Shown: piece after piece, positions 25,557 through 38,497 of the stretch
Layout of the letters: each line of letters starts with the position of its first letter
Numbering within the stretch: the stretch's first letter is position 1
Assembly: GCA_029783825.1 (NCBI GenBank)
Contig: JAREIK010002275.1
Coordinates: 62,001 to 126,000, forward strand
Length of the DNA: 64,000 bases
Direction: 5' to 3'
From: Sapria himalayana
Lineage: Eukaryota > Streptophyta > Magnoliopsida > Malpighiales > Rafflesiaceae
Position numbers and translations under genes: made by a program
The notes under the pieces: model-generated
The model's input: only the letters and a program-made list of their open reading frames with translations
Told to the model about the DNA's origin: nothing
Database searches by the model: none

Positions 25557-28046
25557 AATCTATCTATTTATCTATCTAAGTGTCTATTTTCTATCTATTT
25601 ATCTTTCAATCTATTTATTTATTTATCTATCTGTATATTTATCTATCTATCTATATATTTATCTATCTTTATATCTATTTATCTATTTATCTTTCTATCT
25701 TTTTATATGTCTTTCAACTATCAATCTATTGTCATATCTATCTATCTTTCTGTCTATCATTCTATTTGTCTATCTATATATGTATCTTTTTACCTATCTA
25801 ACAATCAATCAATCTATCTATCTATCTAGATATCTCTCAATATATTTATCTATTTATCTATATATATTTTTATATGTCTATCTGTCTATCTATCTATTAG
25901 TCTAACTATCTATCTATATGTATGTATATTTGTTTATCTATCAATCTCTCTATATGTCTATTAGTCTATCTAATTTTCTATCTCTCAATTTGTCTTTGTG
26001 CCTATATGTCAATCTATCTATCTATATATCTATATATCTATTTATTATTCATTCAATCAATATATGTATATATATATATATTTATTTATTTATATGTATC
26101 AATTAATGTATCAATCTCACATTCTATCTATCTATCTATATATCTATTTACCTATCTATCATTATATCTATTTATTTATCTTTCCATCTATCTGTCTATA
26201 TGTATTTCTGTCTATTTTTCTATCTAACTATATGTATATCTTTCTATGTGTATGTTTACCTATCTATCTATCTTTATGTCTATCTATCTATATGTGAATA
26301 TGTCTATTTGTCTATCTGTCTATCTTTCAATTTACCAATCTATTTATCTGTCTGTCTAACTATCTAACTATCTATTTGTTTATCTATCAAAATATCTTGC
26401 TATATTTATATCTATTAGTCATTCATTCTATAAGTCTATCTATCTGTAATTCTATTTGTTTATCTATCATCTATCTATCTATTTATCTAAATATCTATCC
26501 ATCTATTTGTCTAAATATCTATCTATAAATCTATTTGTGTATCTATCTATCTATATTTCTACCTATCTGTCTATCTATCTATCTATCTGTCTATGTGACT
26601 ATCTTTATATCTATCAATCTTTCTTTCTAATTTTCTAATTATTTGTCTATATGTCTATCTGTCTATTTATTTAAATCTTTATTTAACACTCTATCTATTT
26701 ACCTATCTATCTATTTATCTCTCTATCTATCTTTCTTTCTATCTATCTTTCTATCTAACTATCTATCTTTCTATATATCTATCTATTTTAGTATTTATCT
26801 TTCTATCTCTTTATTTGTACATCTAGTTATTGATCTATCCATATAACTATCTATAAATTTGTCTTTCTATCAAACAATTTGTGAATCTATCTATCTATCT
26901 ATATGTCTATCTATCTATCTATCTACCTATCTATCTATCTATATATTTTTATGTCTATCTATCTATCTACTATCTATTTGTCTATTTGTCTATCTATTTA
27001 TTTGTCTAACTATCTATTTGTCTATTTCTCAATCTATTTATCTTTTTATATGTTTATCTGTCTATCTATTTATTTGTCTATCAAACTTTCTATCAATCTA
27101 TCTATCTATTTATCTATGTATTTGTCAATTTGTCAATCTGTCTATCTATCTTTATGTTAATTATCAATCAATATATCTTTCTTCTATCTATTTATTTCAC
27201 TATCTACCTATCTATTTATTTCTCTATCTATCTACCCATTTATCTCTCTATCTATCCATCATTATAATTATATATATATATATATAACTGTCTATCTATT
27301 TTTCTATCTATCTATTTTTCTATCTATTTATTTGTCTATCTTTCTATCTGTCTATATATCTTTTTATTTATCTATCTGACTATCTATATATCTAATAATC
27401 TATTTATCTATCTATCTCTCAATTTATCTATCTATCTATTTATCTATCGGTCTATCTTTGTATCTTTTTATCTGTCTATTTATCTATCTCTATCTGCCTA
27501 TCTATGTATGTTTCTCTGTTCTATGTGTCTATGTGTATATCTATCTATCTCTTATCTATCTATCTATTTGCCTATATGTCTATCTATCTGTCTATTTGTC
27601 TATCTCTCTATCTATCTATATGTCTATCTTTCTATTTATATATCTATCTATCTATCTATGTGTCCATCTGTCTGTTTGTCTAACATTCTATCTATCTATT
27701 TATCTATCTAATCTATCAATATTTCTATCTATTTATCTATCTATCTATTTATTTGTCTATTTGTTTATCTTTATATCATTATATCTATCTATCTATATCT
27801 CTATCTGGCTATCTATCTATCTATTTGTCTATCTAATTATATATTTATCTTTCTCTCTCTAACTACCTATCTATCTATCTATCTAATTATATATCTATCT
27901 ATCTATTTGTATATCTATCTATCTGTCAAACAATCTATCTCTCTAATTGTTTTCCTTTATATCTATCAATCTTTTTATATATCTATCTATCTATATGTTT
28001 ATCTATCTATCACTCAGTTTATATAGCTATCTATCTCAGTACAAAA

Positions 28047-28088
28047 AAGCCCAAATATTTAGAGCAATTTCCCTAGCTATTTGGGCTT
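28047..28088. repeat. Perfect 11-bp inverted repeat at element left end
   Basis: AAGCCCAAATA (28047-28057) and TATTTGGGCTT (28078-28088) are perfect inverted repeats around a 20 nt spacer holding CCCTAGCT. Part of the right arm resembles CCCTAACTATTTGGGCT in CACTA copy C (about 54826-54843). Confidence 0.85.
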
Positions 28089-31000
28089 ATTCCATCACTA
28101 AAATATAATAATGATTGATTTATGAAAGAAATTATCCCAAGCTAAAGTGCATGTCGCAAATTATTAATGAGAAAACTAAATTCCTTTCCAAATTTTTTAA
28201 CGTTAGAAATTCCCTAGCTAATTATATTTTTTTATTGTTAATTTTGATTGTAATTATAAGTTACAGAAAAGTCTCTAGCTAAATTAAAGAGGAAAAAATC
28301 CCTAAATATTTTTATTCCAAAATTATTTTCAAATTTTTATTTTTTTACAAAATATTTGATTACATATTTTTAAGTTTTTATATTAAATTGAATAAAAACA
28401 TAAAATATAAACCAATATTTATAATTAACAAAAAATAAAAGTAGTTAATATATTATTTTGATACAATTTGTTACATAGTTAAAACAAAAACATAACAATA
28501 TTTTATCACACCTTCTTCATCAATGTATCTAAAGATAGTGCATAAAGTTTAATTTGTCTGTGAAATTGATGTTGATTTCTCTCCCTCAATTCCTCTACTC
28601 ATCATCTTTCTCCTGCTATAAAGCAATCCTAGTCGTCCTACCTCATGTCTAGTAAAATTATAATTTCTATGTTTCTGCAAATAGGGAAAGAACGAACTAG
28701 TTGATGAAGCCTATGTAGTGCAGAGCTCCATTTTTGAATTGGGAGCCACCACTAGAGAAAGTAAGATATTCGCATGTAACTTTAACCCTTTTCTAAAGTC
28801 CCTTCACTTCTGCAAGTTTCGTATGGGAAACATTATGGTATCATATCATATGAAATTTAAACCAATAAATCAAATTAAAATAAATAAATAAATAAAGTTT
28901 TATTTTGATAAAATATGATAAAATTATGCAATAAAACTTATACTTTATATATACTACTATAGTATATATGTACATATATACTACGGAAACAACAAATTCA
29001 AAACCCCAACCCTGATGTCCCTAGCCATAAAGTCATATTGATTGCCAACGAGATCACCACAAACCATAGATTCCAAAATATCAAATGTCATAAAATCATA
29101 GTTCAAGGGAGGAATGGCATTAGGCGCCTATTAAAAGTTAGAAATGCACATTTATTAATTATCTAGTATTCACTACTTGATAGAGATATCTTTAACTCGC
29201 ATATCTAAAAACACATATCTAAAAACTCATTATGTAGTAATCACAGTAAATATGTTTATATCATATTAAACTATAAAATTTTTTAAAAAATAAAGCTTTG
29301 TGAATAGGAATGTGCCTTAGGCACTACCAAAGCTAGGAATTCCTTGCCTTGGTAGTTTATGACACACACAATGCAAACATGTTGACCATTATATGTGTAT
29401 GCACACATGAAATGTAATATTATAATATACGTTTTTTTTTCTCTCTTTACCTCATTAACATCTAAAAATCTTAATATATAAATTAATAGAACATATAAAT
29501 GTGCAATGTGAATATATAATTCTCATTGTATTAAGGCAACCCACATATGTTAATGGCCATTACCATCTAGTTCATTACCATCTGCCTTGATACCAATGTT
29601 TATATCACATAGCTTCACTGCTTGCTCCTGAGTAATCATAGGTTGCAAGGAGTCCCTATTATCTTGCTAAATCAAACTTGTCGAAAAAAATATCAAGAGC
29701 TAATAGTGAACGAATACATGATGTGCTACCACCAGGGGCACCAACGGTGCTTAATGCTAGACAACTATTGCTAGTACTACTAAAAAACACATAATGGTGC
29801 TTGCACACAACCTACTCACAATTCAGGGCAAACAAAGATATGCTTAGAAACACAGAATATGGAACAACATGAGAATCAATTATTAATAGCTATAACTTAA
29901 ACTTCATTAACAAGATCAATAAAATGACCATATTCTAGAAGTAAAGTGGGCTCGCCATAGCTCATATTGATGAGATCGCATTTATGTTGCATAGAAGCAA
30001 GTATTTTCACCATTTGAATGTCATCATCTAGAGTAAATATGAATGACTAATAAAAGTTAGCCGACCTCCATTGTAGTCTGCCTTGCAATAATAGGGTGCC
30101 GCATCTTGTAGCAGTGTGGCATATGCCATATGATAGTGTCAGAGTGGATGTGTGTGCGGAAAGGTTGTGAACAGTTATATGCATGTAGTGTGGCATTTTT
30201 TGTGAGGAAGTGTGGGCAAGAAATAAAATAGTGTGTTATGGCAGTGTACAAAATAAGTATAGTGGTGAAAATTTAAAAATAAAATAATAAAAAATGATTT
30301 ACTGTGTGAGTTATATTTTGGCTGATAGATATTTTGGCTACACCAATTTGTGTTGGCTCGCACTAAAGGAAGTAATTTAGTTTTCTTCTGGTCACTTCTG
30401 GCTATCCTCTTCTTGATGCAGGCTCAAACTCCATCAATTTTAAGGCTCAAACTGCATCAACACAGATACATAAACTCTCATTTCCCAATAGAAACATTTC
30501 AAAAGAAAAATCAAAATCAAAATCAAAAATAAAATCAAAAACAAAATTAAAAACAAAATTAAAAACAAAACTAAAAACAAAATCAAAATCAAATACCAAA
30601 ACCTGTATGGACATGTTACACTTGAAGTCATCAACTTCCAAAATAGTTGCCATGTTTGCATAGCAGGTGTCCTGCAAAGAATCATGGTTAGGTTAGTCAG
30701 CCAAGCAAAGAACAAAACTAGAATCAAGAACAACGATGCCACCAAATAAATCTATTCCTGTTTAGCTACACATATAAAAAATCTTGTGCCCGAAAGTTGC
30801 TCATTATTCCTTCTTCATGAAGTGAAGAGATAAGAGCTTTGAGATTGCAAAACCAGTAAAAGACTTGCAGTGAAGTAGCTCTTTCAAGTTATCATCACAT
30901 CTTTTTTTTTATCTGATGAATCCTTTTTAAAAACAATAAATTTTAACGATTAATTGAAATTGAAGAATAGCACCATAGATTATCATCGGGGGGGAGGTGA

Positions 31001-31139
31001 AGACAATGAATGTTGGCATACTTGTAGATTATTTTTTTTTATATAGTCCCACATCTTCTTTACAACATCAGAATAAGATAATGCATCTTCACATATACCA
31101 AAACATTTTATGAGAGCATATGAAAGAGGAATAGGAAGC
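28089..31139. other. AT-rich element interior without recognisable genes
   Basis: I see no convincing coding region. Minus-strand 29150-28980 translates to a short open stretch with PPLNYDFMTFDILESMVCGD that I cannot assign. At 28962-28981 there is a perfect 20 bp palindrome centred on GTAC. At 30505-30600 there is a minisatellite of AAAATCAAAAAC-type units, which explains the Phe-Asp-rich minus-strand frames there. Confidence 0.5.
30505..30600. repeat. AAAATCAAAAAC minisatellite
   Basis: Short A-rich units (AAATCAAAAAC, AAATTAAAAAC, AAATCAAAATC) are repeated about eight times. Reverse-strand open frames over it (Phe-Asp-Phe-Val runs) are products of the repeat. Confidence 0.85.
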
Positions 31140-31149
31140 TAGAAATCTA

Positions 31150-32266
31150 GAATTAACTTTGCATACATTTATGTATAACTATATATAACTACTTATATGA
31201 ATATATATATAACAATATTTTTAACTATATAAATCAATTTATAACTAAATATAATATAGGTATAAGAACATATAACTATAAATAATTGTCTTTTACAATA
31301 TGTATAGCTATAAAGAGATTATAGATAACTATATTTAAATATATAATTAACAAAATATATTTAATATACAATTTTATATATTAGTATTTAAAAATGTATT
31401 TAAATATATCTATGCATGTACATAATTATATGTATAAATATATTAAATTATATAAAATATATATATACCTGCATGTATAAATATAAGTATAACTATATAT
31501 GTAACTAATTGTATAACAATTTGTAATTATATTTATAGTTACATGTATAACATCATACAACATTATGTTTAACTATATGTGTATAACTATATATAAATAT
31601 TTGTATAACAATATAAAACTCTATATATCGAAATATAACTATATTTGTAACTATGTATACATCTATGTAAATCTATATATTTGTTTATAACTTTGTATAC
31701 ATTTATGTATAACTACATATAACTACTTGTAGGAATATATATATATAACTATATCTTTAACAATATAAATCCATTTATAACTAAATATAATATGGGTATA
31801 AGAAAATATAACTATAAATAATTGTCTTTTACTATATCTATAACTATGAAAACATTATACAAAACTATATTTAATTATATAATTAACAAAGTATATTTAA
31901 TATACAATTTTATATATTAGTATATAAAAATGTATTTAACTATATCTATGCCTATACATAACTATATGTATACATATATTAAATTTTTTAAAAAAATATA
32001 TATACCTGCATGTATAAATATAAGTATAACTATATGGGTAACTATATGTATAATCACATGTTACTATATTTATAATTTCATGTATAACAATATACAACAT
32101 TATGTTAACCTATGTGTATAACTATATATAAATATTTGTATAATTATATAAAACTCTATATAATAAAATATAGTTATATTTGTAACTATGTATACATATA
32201 TGTAAATCTATATACTTGTTTATAACATTATATACATTTAGGTATAACTACATATAACTACTTGTA

Positions 32267-32305
<39 letters not shown>

Positions 32306-33465
32306 CTATATTTTTAACTATATAAATCTATTTATAACTAAATATACTATAGGAATAAGAACATATAACTATAAATAATTGTCTTTTACTAATTGTATAA
32401 CTATAAAATTATTATACATAACTATATAAAAATGTATAATTAACAACTTATATTTAATATATATTTTTATATATTAGTATATAAAAATGTATTTAACTAT
32501 ATCTATGCCTATACATAACTATATGTATAAATATATTAAATTATATTAAAAATATGTATACCTGCATGTATAAATATAAGTATAACTATATGTGTAACTA
32601 TAAGTATAACCACATGTAACTACATTTATAATTAATGTATAACAACATACAATATTATGTTCAACTATATATGTATAACTATATATAAATATTCTTATAA
32701 CTATGTAACACTTTATAATTATATATAACTATATTTGTAACTATCTATACATATATGTAAATCTATATATCTGTTTATAACTTTGTATACATTTATATAT
32801 AACTACATATAACTACTTGTATGAAATTATCTATATATAATTATATGTTTAACTATATATAACTTTATTTTTAACTATATATACCATAGGTATAAGAACA
32901 TAAAACTATAAATATTTTTCTTTGACAACATGTATAACTATAAAAACAATACATAACTATATTTAAATATATAATTAACAACATATATACTAATATATAA
33001 TGTTTATATATTAGTATATAAAAATATATTTTACTATATCTATGCCAATAGATAACTATATGTGCGCACATATAAATTTATATGAAAAAATATATATGCC
33101 CACATATAAATATAAGTATAACTATATGTGTAACTATATGTATAACAACATGTAACTATATTTATAATTACTGTATAACATACAACATTATGTTTAACTA
33201 CATGTGCATAACTATATACAAATATTTGTATAACTATGTAACACTCTATATAATTAAATATAACTATATTTGTAATTATGTATACATATATGTAAATTTA
33301 TATATTTGGTTATAACTTTGTATATATTTATGTATAACTAATTATAACTACTTGTATGAATATATCTATATATAACTATATGTTTAACTATATCTAACTA
33401 TATATAACTACATATACTAGTTATATAATAACATATAATTATATATGGAATAGTACAAATTTGTT
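31150..33465 (+). repeat. AT-rich satellite, about four 540-bp units
   Basis: A segment with GCATGTATAAATATAAG recurs at 31471, 32008 and 32564, and in a diverged form near 33100 (spacings of about 537, 556 and 536). A second anchor, TATAACTACATATAACTACT, recurs at about 31174, 31698, 32244, 32795 and 33334 in exact or variant form. Within the unit the sequence is built from shorter TATAACTATA-like words. No coding content is expected. It lies inside the CACTA-like element upstream of the tnpA exons. Confidence 0.85.
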
Positions 33466-33703
33466 GTGCTAACTTGACATTAAATGGCAAAAGATATAAT
33501 ATCAACAATATCTAAGCACATAGCTTTGATCCGATATAGCATGCTGTTGAAATAAGTGTCGTACTCTTACCTAATCCCACCCCTTGGGCCTCTGGCTCAT
33601 ATATGAGCTTATATATGATAAAAGATGTAATATATGATAGGTTTGTATAGAAGAAATTTGTTTGTTCTTTTATGTATTTCCTCATTCCAACACTACATTC
33701 TCT

Positions 33704-34013
33704 GTGTGTCTATCTCTCCCTCTATCATTCTATCTATGTCATTCTATCTCTCTCTCTCTCTTGCTATTTTCTTTCTTGCACTATTTCTTTTTTGCATTCT
33801 CTTTCTATATCCCTCTCTCTCTCTCCCGCCCTCTCTCTCTTTCCCTTTCTCTCTTTATCTCTCTTCCCCCTTTCTCTCCCTCCCCTTTCTCTCTTTATCT
33901 CTCTTCCCCCTTTCTCTCCCTCACCTTTCTCTCTTTATCTCTCTTCCCCCTTTCTCTCTATTTCTCTCCCTCCTTTCTCTCTCTCTCTTTCCCTCCTTTC
34001 TCTCTCTCAACAA
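33704..34013 (+). repeat. CT-rich microsatellite with 41-bp tandem units
   Basis: The tract is polypyrimidine. From 33846 to 33965 a unit of about 41 bp (TTTCTCTCTTTATCTCTCTT followed by CCCCCTTTCTCTCCCTC) repeats three times. Overlapping plus-strand frames of Leu-Ser-Phe-Pro are artefacts. It ends in CAACAAAG before an acidic coding-like stretch. Confidence 0.9.
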
Positions 34014-34255
34014 AGAAGTGCAGACATAGCTATTGCACCAGCATTCCAAAAAGATGACATAAATAATAGTGCGCATGTGCATGTAGATGATCTAGTATAT
34101 TTGTGTGACTCAAATGGTGGCCTAATAGAAATTGAAGATGATCAATTTCTATCTGAAGATTAGTTGGAACTTCCATCAGAATCTGACGAAATGTCAGAAG
34201 ATCAATTAGAGAATGATAGTGATGACGATAATAAAATTGCTATAATTGTATTATA
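34014..34255 (+). pseudogene. Acidic coding-like remnant upstream of tnpA
   Basis: The frame reads HVDDLVYLCDSNGG, then IEIEDDQFLSED, a TAG stop at about 34161, then ELPSESDEMSEDQ and ENDSDDD to a stop at about 34255. The acid-rich composition and preserved frame on both sides of the stop suggest a decayed exon. In CACTA elements the larger transposase gene (tnpD/TNP2) normally lies upstream of tnpA, so this could be its last exon. I cannot see a motif that proves it. Confidence 0.35.
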
Positions 34256-34377
34256 ATATTAAACTATGAAAAACTTTTTATATTTTGATGAAATCTATTG
34301 GTGTGTTTTATTATAAAATGCATGGTTGTTCATCATATCTCTGATTATTTGTTCTATATTTTTTTTGTATAGTAGAT

Positions 34378-34769
34378 GGCGCCTAAAGGATGTGGCATGG
34401 TGGAGGTGGACGTGGAAGTAGTAATGGACAAAATTTATCTAGTATTTTATACAATGTTGCAAATTAATTTCCATCTCAGCCCACCATATCCAGACTTAAA
34501 CATCACAAACATCATCTCCATTTCTATCACGATCACTATCATTGACACATTTACTATCACCTTTATCAGATATATGCCCACCACCCATTGTCCTTCCTAC
34601 AAACACTTTTGATCCATCACTATCTAGTACACTACATTTTACACTAATAGTTCCCCCATTTACAAAACCATCGACATCATCAAATGTTGTGTCTTCTTCT
34701 GCATTCAGTGTTAAGTTTGTAATTGAGAATGTGGATGAGAGGTATAAGAAATATTTAAATATTACTTGA
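34378..34769 (+). pseudogene. Possible 5' exon of the tnpA-like gene, frameshifted
   Basis: An ATG with APKGCG is followed, one frame over, by a GGRGSSNGQN stretch. Then come Pro/Ser/His-rich segments such as PTISRLKHHKHH and LPTNTFDPSLSS, ending in ENVDERYKKYLNIT. Plant Ptta/En-Spm tnpA proteins often begin with a short Gly/Arg-rich leader and a low-complexity Pro-rich region, which this matches in position and composition. The frame is broken at least twice. The assignment is inferred from position before clear Ptta exons. Confidence 0.4.
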
Positions 34770-35161
34770 ATAAAATATTATGATGATCCTATTTGTGGTT
34801 TTTTTAATATATAGTTATGATTTGCTTTTTTTTCAATGTTATTTATATATTTGTACAGTTTTATTTTATCTCCCAAGTGTTTGGCTATAATTACAAAGTC
34901 TTTCAAGAAAATGGTTGATTCTAAAGCATTATCATTGAATAAAGTTTCTGAATTGACAAAAGAGACTAATTTTAACGACTTCAGGTAAAAATAATGAAAC
35001 AAAATTATTGAAACTTAATGATCTAATTAGTCGACTATTATGTTGGTTTTTATTCAAGAAGTAAATAATTTTGTCTTTGTTATTAATATAATTTTTTTGT
35101 GATTTTTTTATATATAGAATCAGTGCACATCAGCACTCAAATTTGATGAAAAGATAAAGTC

Positions 35162-35919
35162 ATTATCGGAGAGCAAAGATACTGAACCATATTCTGATTT
35201 TGTCCAAAATTGAAGAATATAAAAGAAAGGCCTAATTTAATATCCGAGGATGACTGGCCTGAGTGGCTTAAGTATTGGGAGGAGCTAGATGTAAAGAAAA
35301 AATCAGAGATTACCAGTAAAAATTAATGAACAGAAGTAGTCGGACTAGGTACAGGAATGTCTAGCCACACAGGAGGGTCAAAGTCGAGCATTGAGCATGC
35401 TAAAGATTTGGTATAATTTTAAAATTTTAAATATTTATATATTTAGTGGTTGTCCTAATAGTCTAAATAAATTTATTCAGTGCATGGCTTTATTAATTTT
35501 GTTAATTTTGTTAAATTTGTTATCATTTGTTATTTTATGACTTAATAAATATATACACTAGGCTGGAAAATTGGGTCGATATCTTAATTTTTATGAGATT
35601 TTCATGAAGATGCATGTGTAGAAAGTAGATGGTTAGTTTGCTGACAACAAGTCTCAGATGATTGCTATAAGAATCTGTTATATTAATAAAATATATTAAT
35701 AATATAGTAAATTTTGAATGTTATTTGTAATGTAAAATATAAAACAATTTTATGTATATCTATAATAGTATTTTTTTTCTGTTTTATCACATAAACTAAT
35801 GGAGGAATGTGTGACAACTGCTTCTCAACAAGTTGAAGATTCTATGGATCTTCAACTAATTCACTATGTTCCTGTCTATTTGGAGACCATAGGAGGTCAT
35901 ATAAAGCAGCAAGTGTACC
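35162..35919 (+). pseudogene. Ptta/En-Spm tnpA-like transposase exons (copy 1)
   Basis: tnpA-type proteins bind subterminal motifs of CACTA elements. In translation, 35229-35325 reads ISEDDWPEWLKYWEELDV and KKKSEIT, and 35370-35411 reads SSHTGGSKSSIEHAKDL, which carries the HTGGS core of the Ptta domain. An intron-like gap with GT...AG borders (about 35412-35561) separates this from GRYLNFYEIFMKMHV. A second gap leads to 35799 with MEECVTTASQQVEDS and YLETIGGH. Stops (two consecutive after KN, one after MHV) show it is dead. It is cut off after QQVYH by unrelated GC-rich DNA. Confidence 0.75.
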
Positions 35920-36363
35920 ATGCCGTGCCTAGCCCGGCATGGTTCTGTGGGCCAGGCTCGACATGGGCTCCTCAGCCAGAAATCAACCGAATTCTACATG
36001 GTTCGGCCTGGTTAGGGACTGGCAAAAACCCTAATTTTATTTCAAAGTATGGTTTCATTGCGTGCCTCCATGCCACAATCACCCTTTCATGGCTCGCCTA
36101 GCTTCGCCCGTCAGGTGTCGGCTCACCGTTACCACTCTCGGTGCTTGGTCAAGTGTGTCGTGCCCCCAGCCAGGCCCTCGTACGGTGCTAGGAAGGACAT
36201 GTGGGCTGAATTGCCTTGGCGCGGCAGGTATGGAGCGATGCTGATGGTCTGCCCAGCTCGGGCCCAAGAACGTCATTGTAGCATGCCGTGCTAGGCTAGG
36301 CACAGCTGAATCATACTGTGCCTCATGTAGGGCTGGGTCGGCTGAGCCTATTTGACACCTCTA
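35917..36363 (-). mobile_element. GC-rich hAT-like fragment
   Basis: The composition jumps to GC-rich. The right border on the minus strand reads TAGAGGTGTCAAATAGGC, which resembles the short TIR of many plant hAT elements. GCCGTGCCTAGCCCGGCATGG near the left and GCCGTGCTAGGCTAGGCAC near the right are subterminal-like GC repeats. A matching left TIR is not visible and no 8 bp target duplication is clear. It lies between the tnpA remnant and the TATC array. Overlapping open frames on both strands have no domain I recognise. Confidence 0.45.
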
Positions 36364-37630
36364 ATCTATCTATCTATCTTTCTGCTAGTCTATCTATCTA
36401 TTTATTTTTCTATCTATCTGTATATCTATCTGTCAATATACTCGGCTACCTATTAATTATCTAGCTATCTATTTATCTATATATCTATCTATTTCTCCAT
36501 TTATCTATCTATCCATCTATCTGTCTATCTATAAATGTGTTAAATTTCTTTATATCTATCTATAATCTATCTTTCAAACATTCTATTTATCTGTCTATCT
36601 ATCTATCTATTTGTCTATCTATCTTTTTATCTGTCTGTCTGTCTGTGTGTATGTCTATTTATGTATCTTTCTTTATTTCTCTCTATCTATCTAACTCTCT
36701 ATATATCTATCTATCAATATGTTGGTCAAGATATCTATCTATCTATCTATATGTCAGTCTATCTATCTATCTTTCCATCTATCTATTTATATGTCTATAT
36801 ATCTGTCAATCTTATTATCTATCTATCTATCTATCTATAAATTATCTATCTATGTATCTATCTATCTATTTATTTACTTGTCTATCTATATGTCGATTTA
36901 TCGCTTTATCAATCTTTCTATTTATCTTTCTATCTATCTATTTTGTCATGTATCTTTTTATATTTCTATTTGTCTATCTATCTCTTTATCCATTTGTTTA
37001 TCTTTCTATCTATCAATTTGTATATCAAAATACCTATCAATCTATCTAGTAATCTCTCGATCAATATGTCTCTCAATCTGTCTATCAATCTATTTATCAA
37101 TTAGTCTATCAATATATATATCTATGTGTTTATAAATTTAACTTTCTATATGTCTATCATTTTGTCTATCTATATATCTATCTATCCAACTTTTTATTTG
37201 TATGTCTATCTGCCAATATATCAATTTATCTATCATTATATGTATCTATATGTCTATCTATGTGATATATCTTTCTGTCTATCTATATGTCTATCTATCT
37301 ATCTTGCTATGTATCTATCTATCTATTTGTCTATCGATTTGTCTATATAAATGTCTATTGATCTATCGATCTATCTATATATATGTTTGTCTAACTATAT
37401 GTATATCAATCTATCTATCTATTTGTCTAGCTATTTGTCTATAGTTATGCCTATATACATGTCTATATTTTTATCTATAATCTATTAATATATTTGTCTA
37501 TTTATCTATCTAATTATCTTGGTATCAATCTATCTATCTATGTATCTATCTATCATTCTATATATATATTTGTCTATCTATTTGTAAATATCTCAATTTA
37601 TCTATCTATCTTTATATATATCTAATAATC

Positions 37631-37675
<45 letters not shown>

Positions 37676-38138
37676 CTATGTATCTATCTATATATCTGCC
37701 TATCATTTTGACTATCTATATGGCAATCAATCAATCAATCTATTTGTCTATCAATCTGTCTATCTATCTATCTATATATCTGTTAATCTAAGTGTTTACC
37801 AATTTGTCTATCAATAAGACAATCAATCTTTCTATCAAACTATCTGTCTAGCTAGCTATCTATCTATCTAACAATCTATCTATCTATATTTCTATCATAC
37901 TATATGTCATTCTATCTGTCTATCTATCTTTAAACTAATTATCTATATGTCTATCAATTTGTCTATTTATCTATTAATCTATCTATCTATTAGTTTATCT
38001 ATCTATCTATATATTTTTCTATTTATAAGTATATCTATCTATCTATCTTTTTGTCTATTTATCATTTATCGATCTATCTATCTACCTACCTATCTATCTG
38101 TCTATCAATGTATCTTTCAGACTATCTATCTATCTATT

Positions 38139-38183
<45 letters not shown>

Positions 38184-38461
38184 ATCTGTCTATCTATCTG
38201 TCTATCTATTAATCAATCTATCTGTCTATCTATTTGTCTATCTATATATCTATCTATATGTCTTTCTATCTGTTGATCTATCTATCTGCCGATCTATCTA
38301 TCTATCTCTCAATCTATCTGTCAATCTATCTATCAATCAATCTATCTATCTATCTGTCTATCTATCTATTTATCTATTGATATGTCAATGTATCTATCTA
38401 TCATTCTACTTTTCTATTTGCCTATCTTTCTATATATCTATCTATCTATTATTCTATCTTT

Positions 38462-38497
<36 letters not shown>

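Larger units (their letters stand above)
17119..28036 (+). repeat. Degenerate (TATC)n tetranucleotide array 2
   Basis: This has the same composition and plus-strand orientation as array 1, so the LINE probably inserted into a single array. It contains interspersed TA and TG dinucleotide runs (listed separately). Long plus-strand open frames (for example 20291-21004) are Leu-Ser-Ile-Tyr or Ile-Tyr periodic and follow from the repeat. I see no gene in it. Confidence 0.95.
28037..35919 (+). mobile_element. Degenerate CACTA-like element, right end truncated (copy 1)
   Basis: The TATC array stops at a CAGTACAAAAAAGCCC terminus, which resembles the CACTACAAGAAAAT ends at 43959 and 54455. It is preceded by TATAGCTAT as those are. 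Near its right end (35162-35919) it holds exons of the same tnpA-like gene as the other two copies. Homology to them stops at about 35919, where GC-rich DNA of another kind begins, so the right terminus is missing. The interior is AT-rich with tandem repeats. The CACTA assignment is firm for the tnpA segment and tentative for the left border. Confidence 0.6.

Noticed and set aside
17362..27862. Similar long open frames in array 2, including a 237-codon frame at 20291-21004
   Set aside because: These are repeat translation. The 237-codon case also crosses a (TA)n run giving Ile-Tyr repeats. Low hydrophobic complexity is not evidence of a membrane protein.
30440..30745. Minus-strand frames rich in Phe, Asp and Leu that look membrane-like
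   Set aside because: They translate the AAAATCAAAAAC minisatellite. The apparent hydrophobic segments are repeat-derived.
31930..33315. Short open frames in the AT-rich satellite (for example 31930-32121 and 33082-33315)
   Set aside because: They are Tyr/Ile/Asn-rich translations of TATAACTATA words, recurring with the 540 bp unit, and have no coding features.
33634..34057. Leu/Ser/Phe/Pro-rich frames over the CT-rich tract
   Set aside because: Three overlapping frames are all open, as expected for polypyrimidine DNA. Only the acidic stretch after 34014 was kept, with low confidence.
36049..36303. Open frames on both strands in the GC-rich block
   Set aside because: High GC lowers stop frequency. 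Three overlapping frames have no motif, and the block looks like a hAT-type terminal region.
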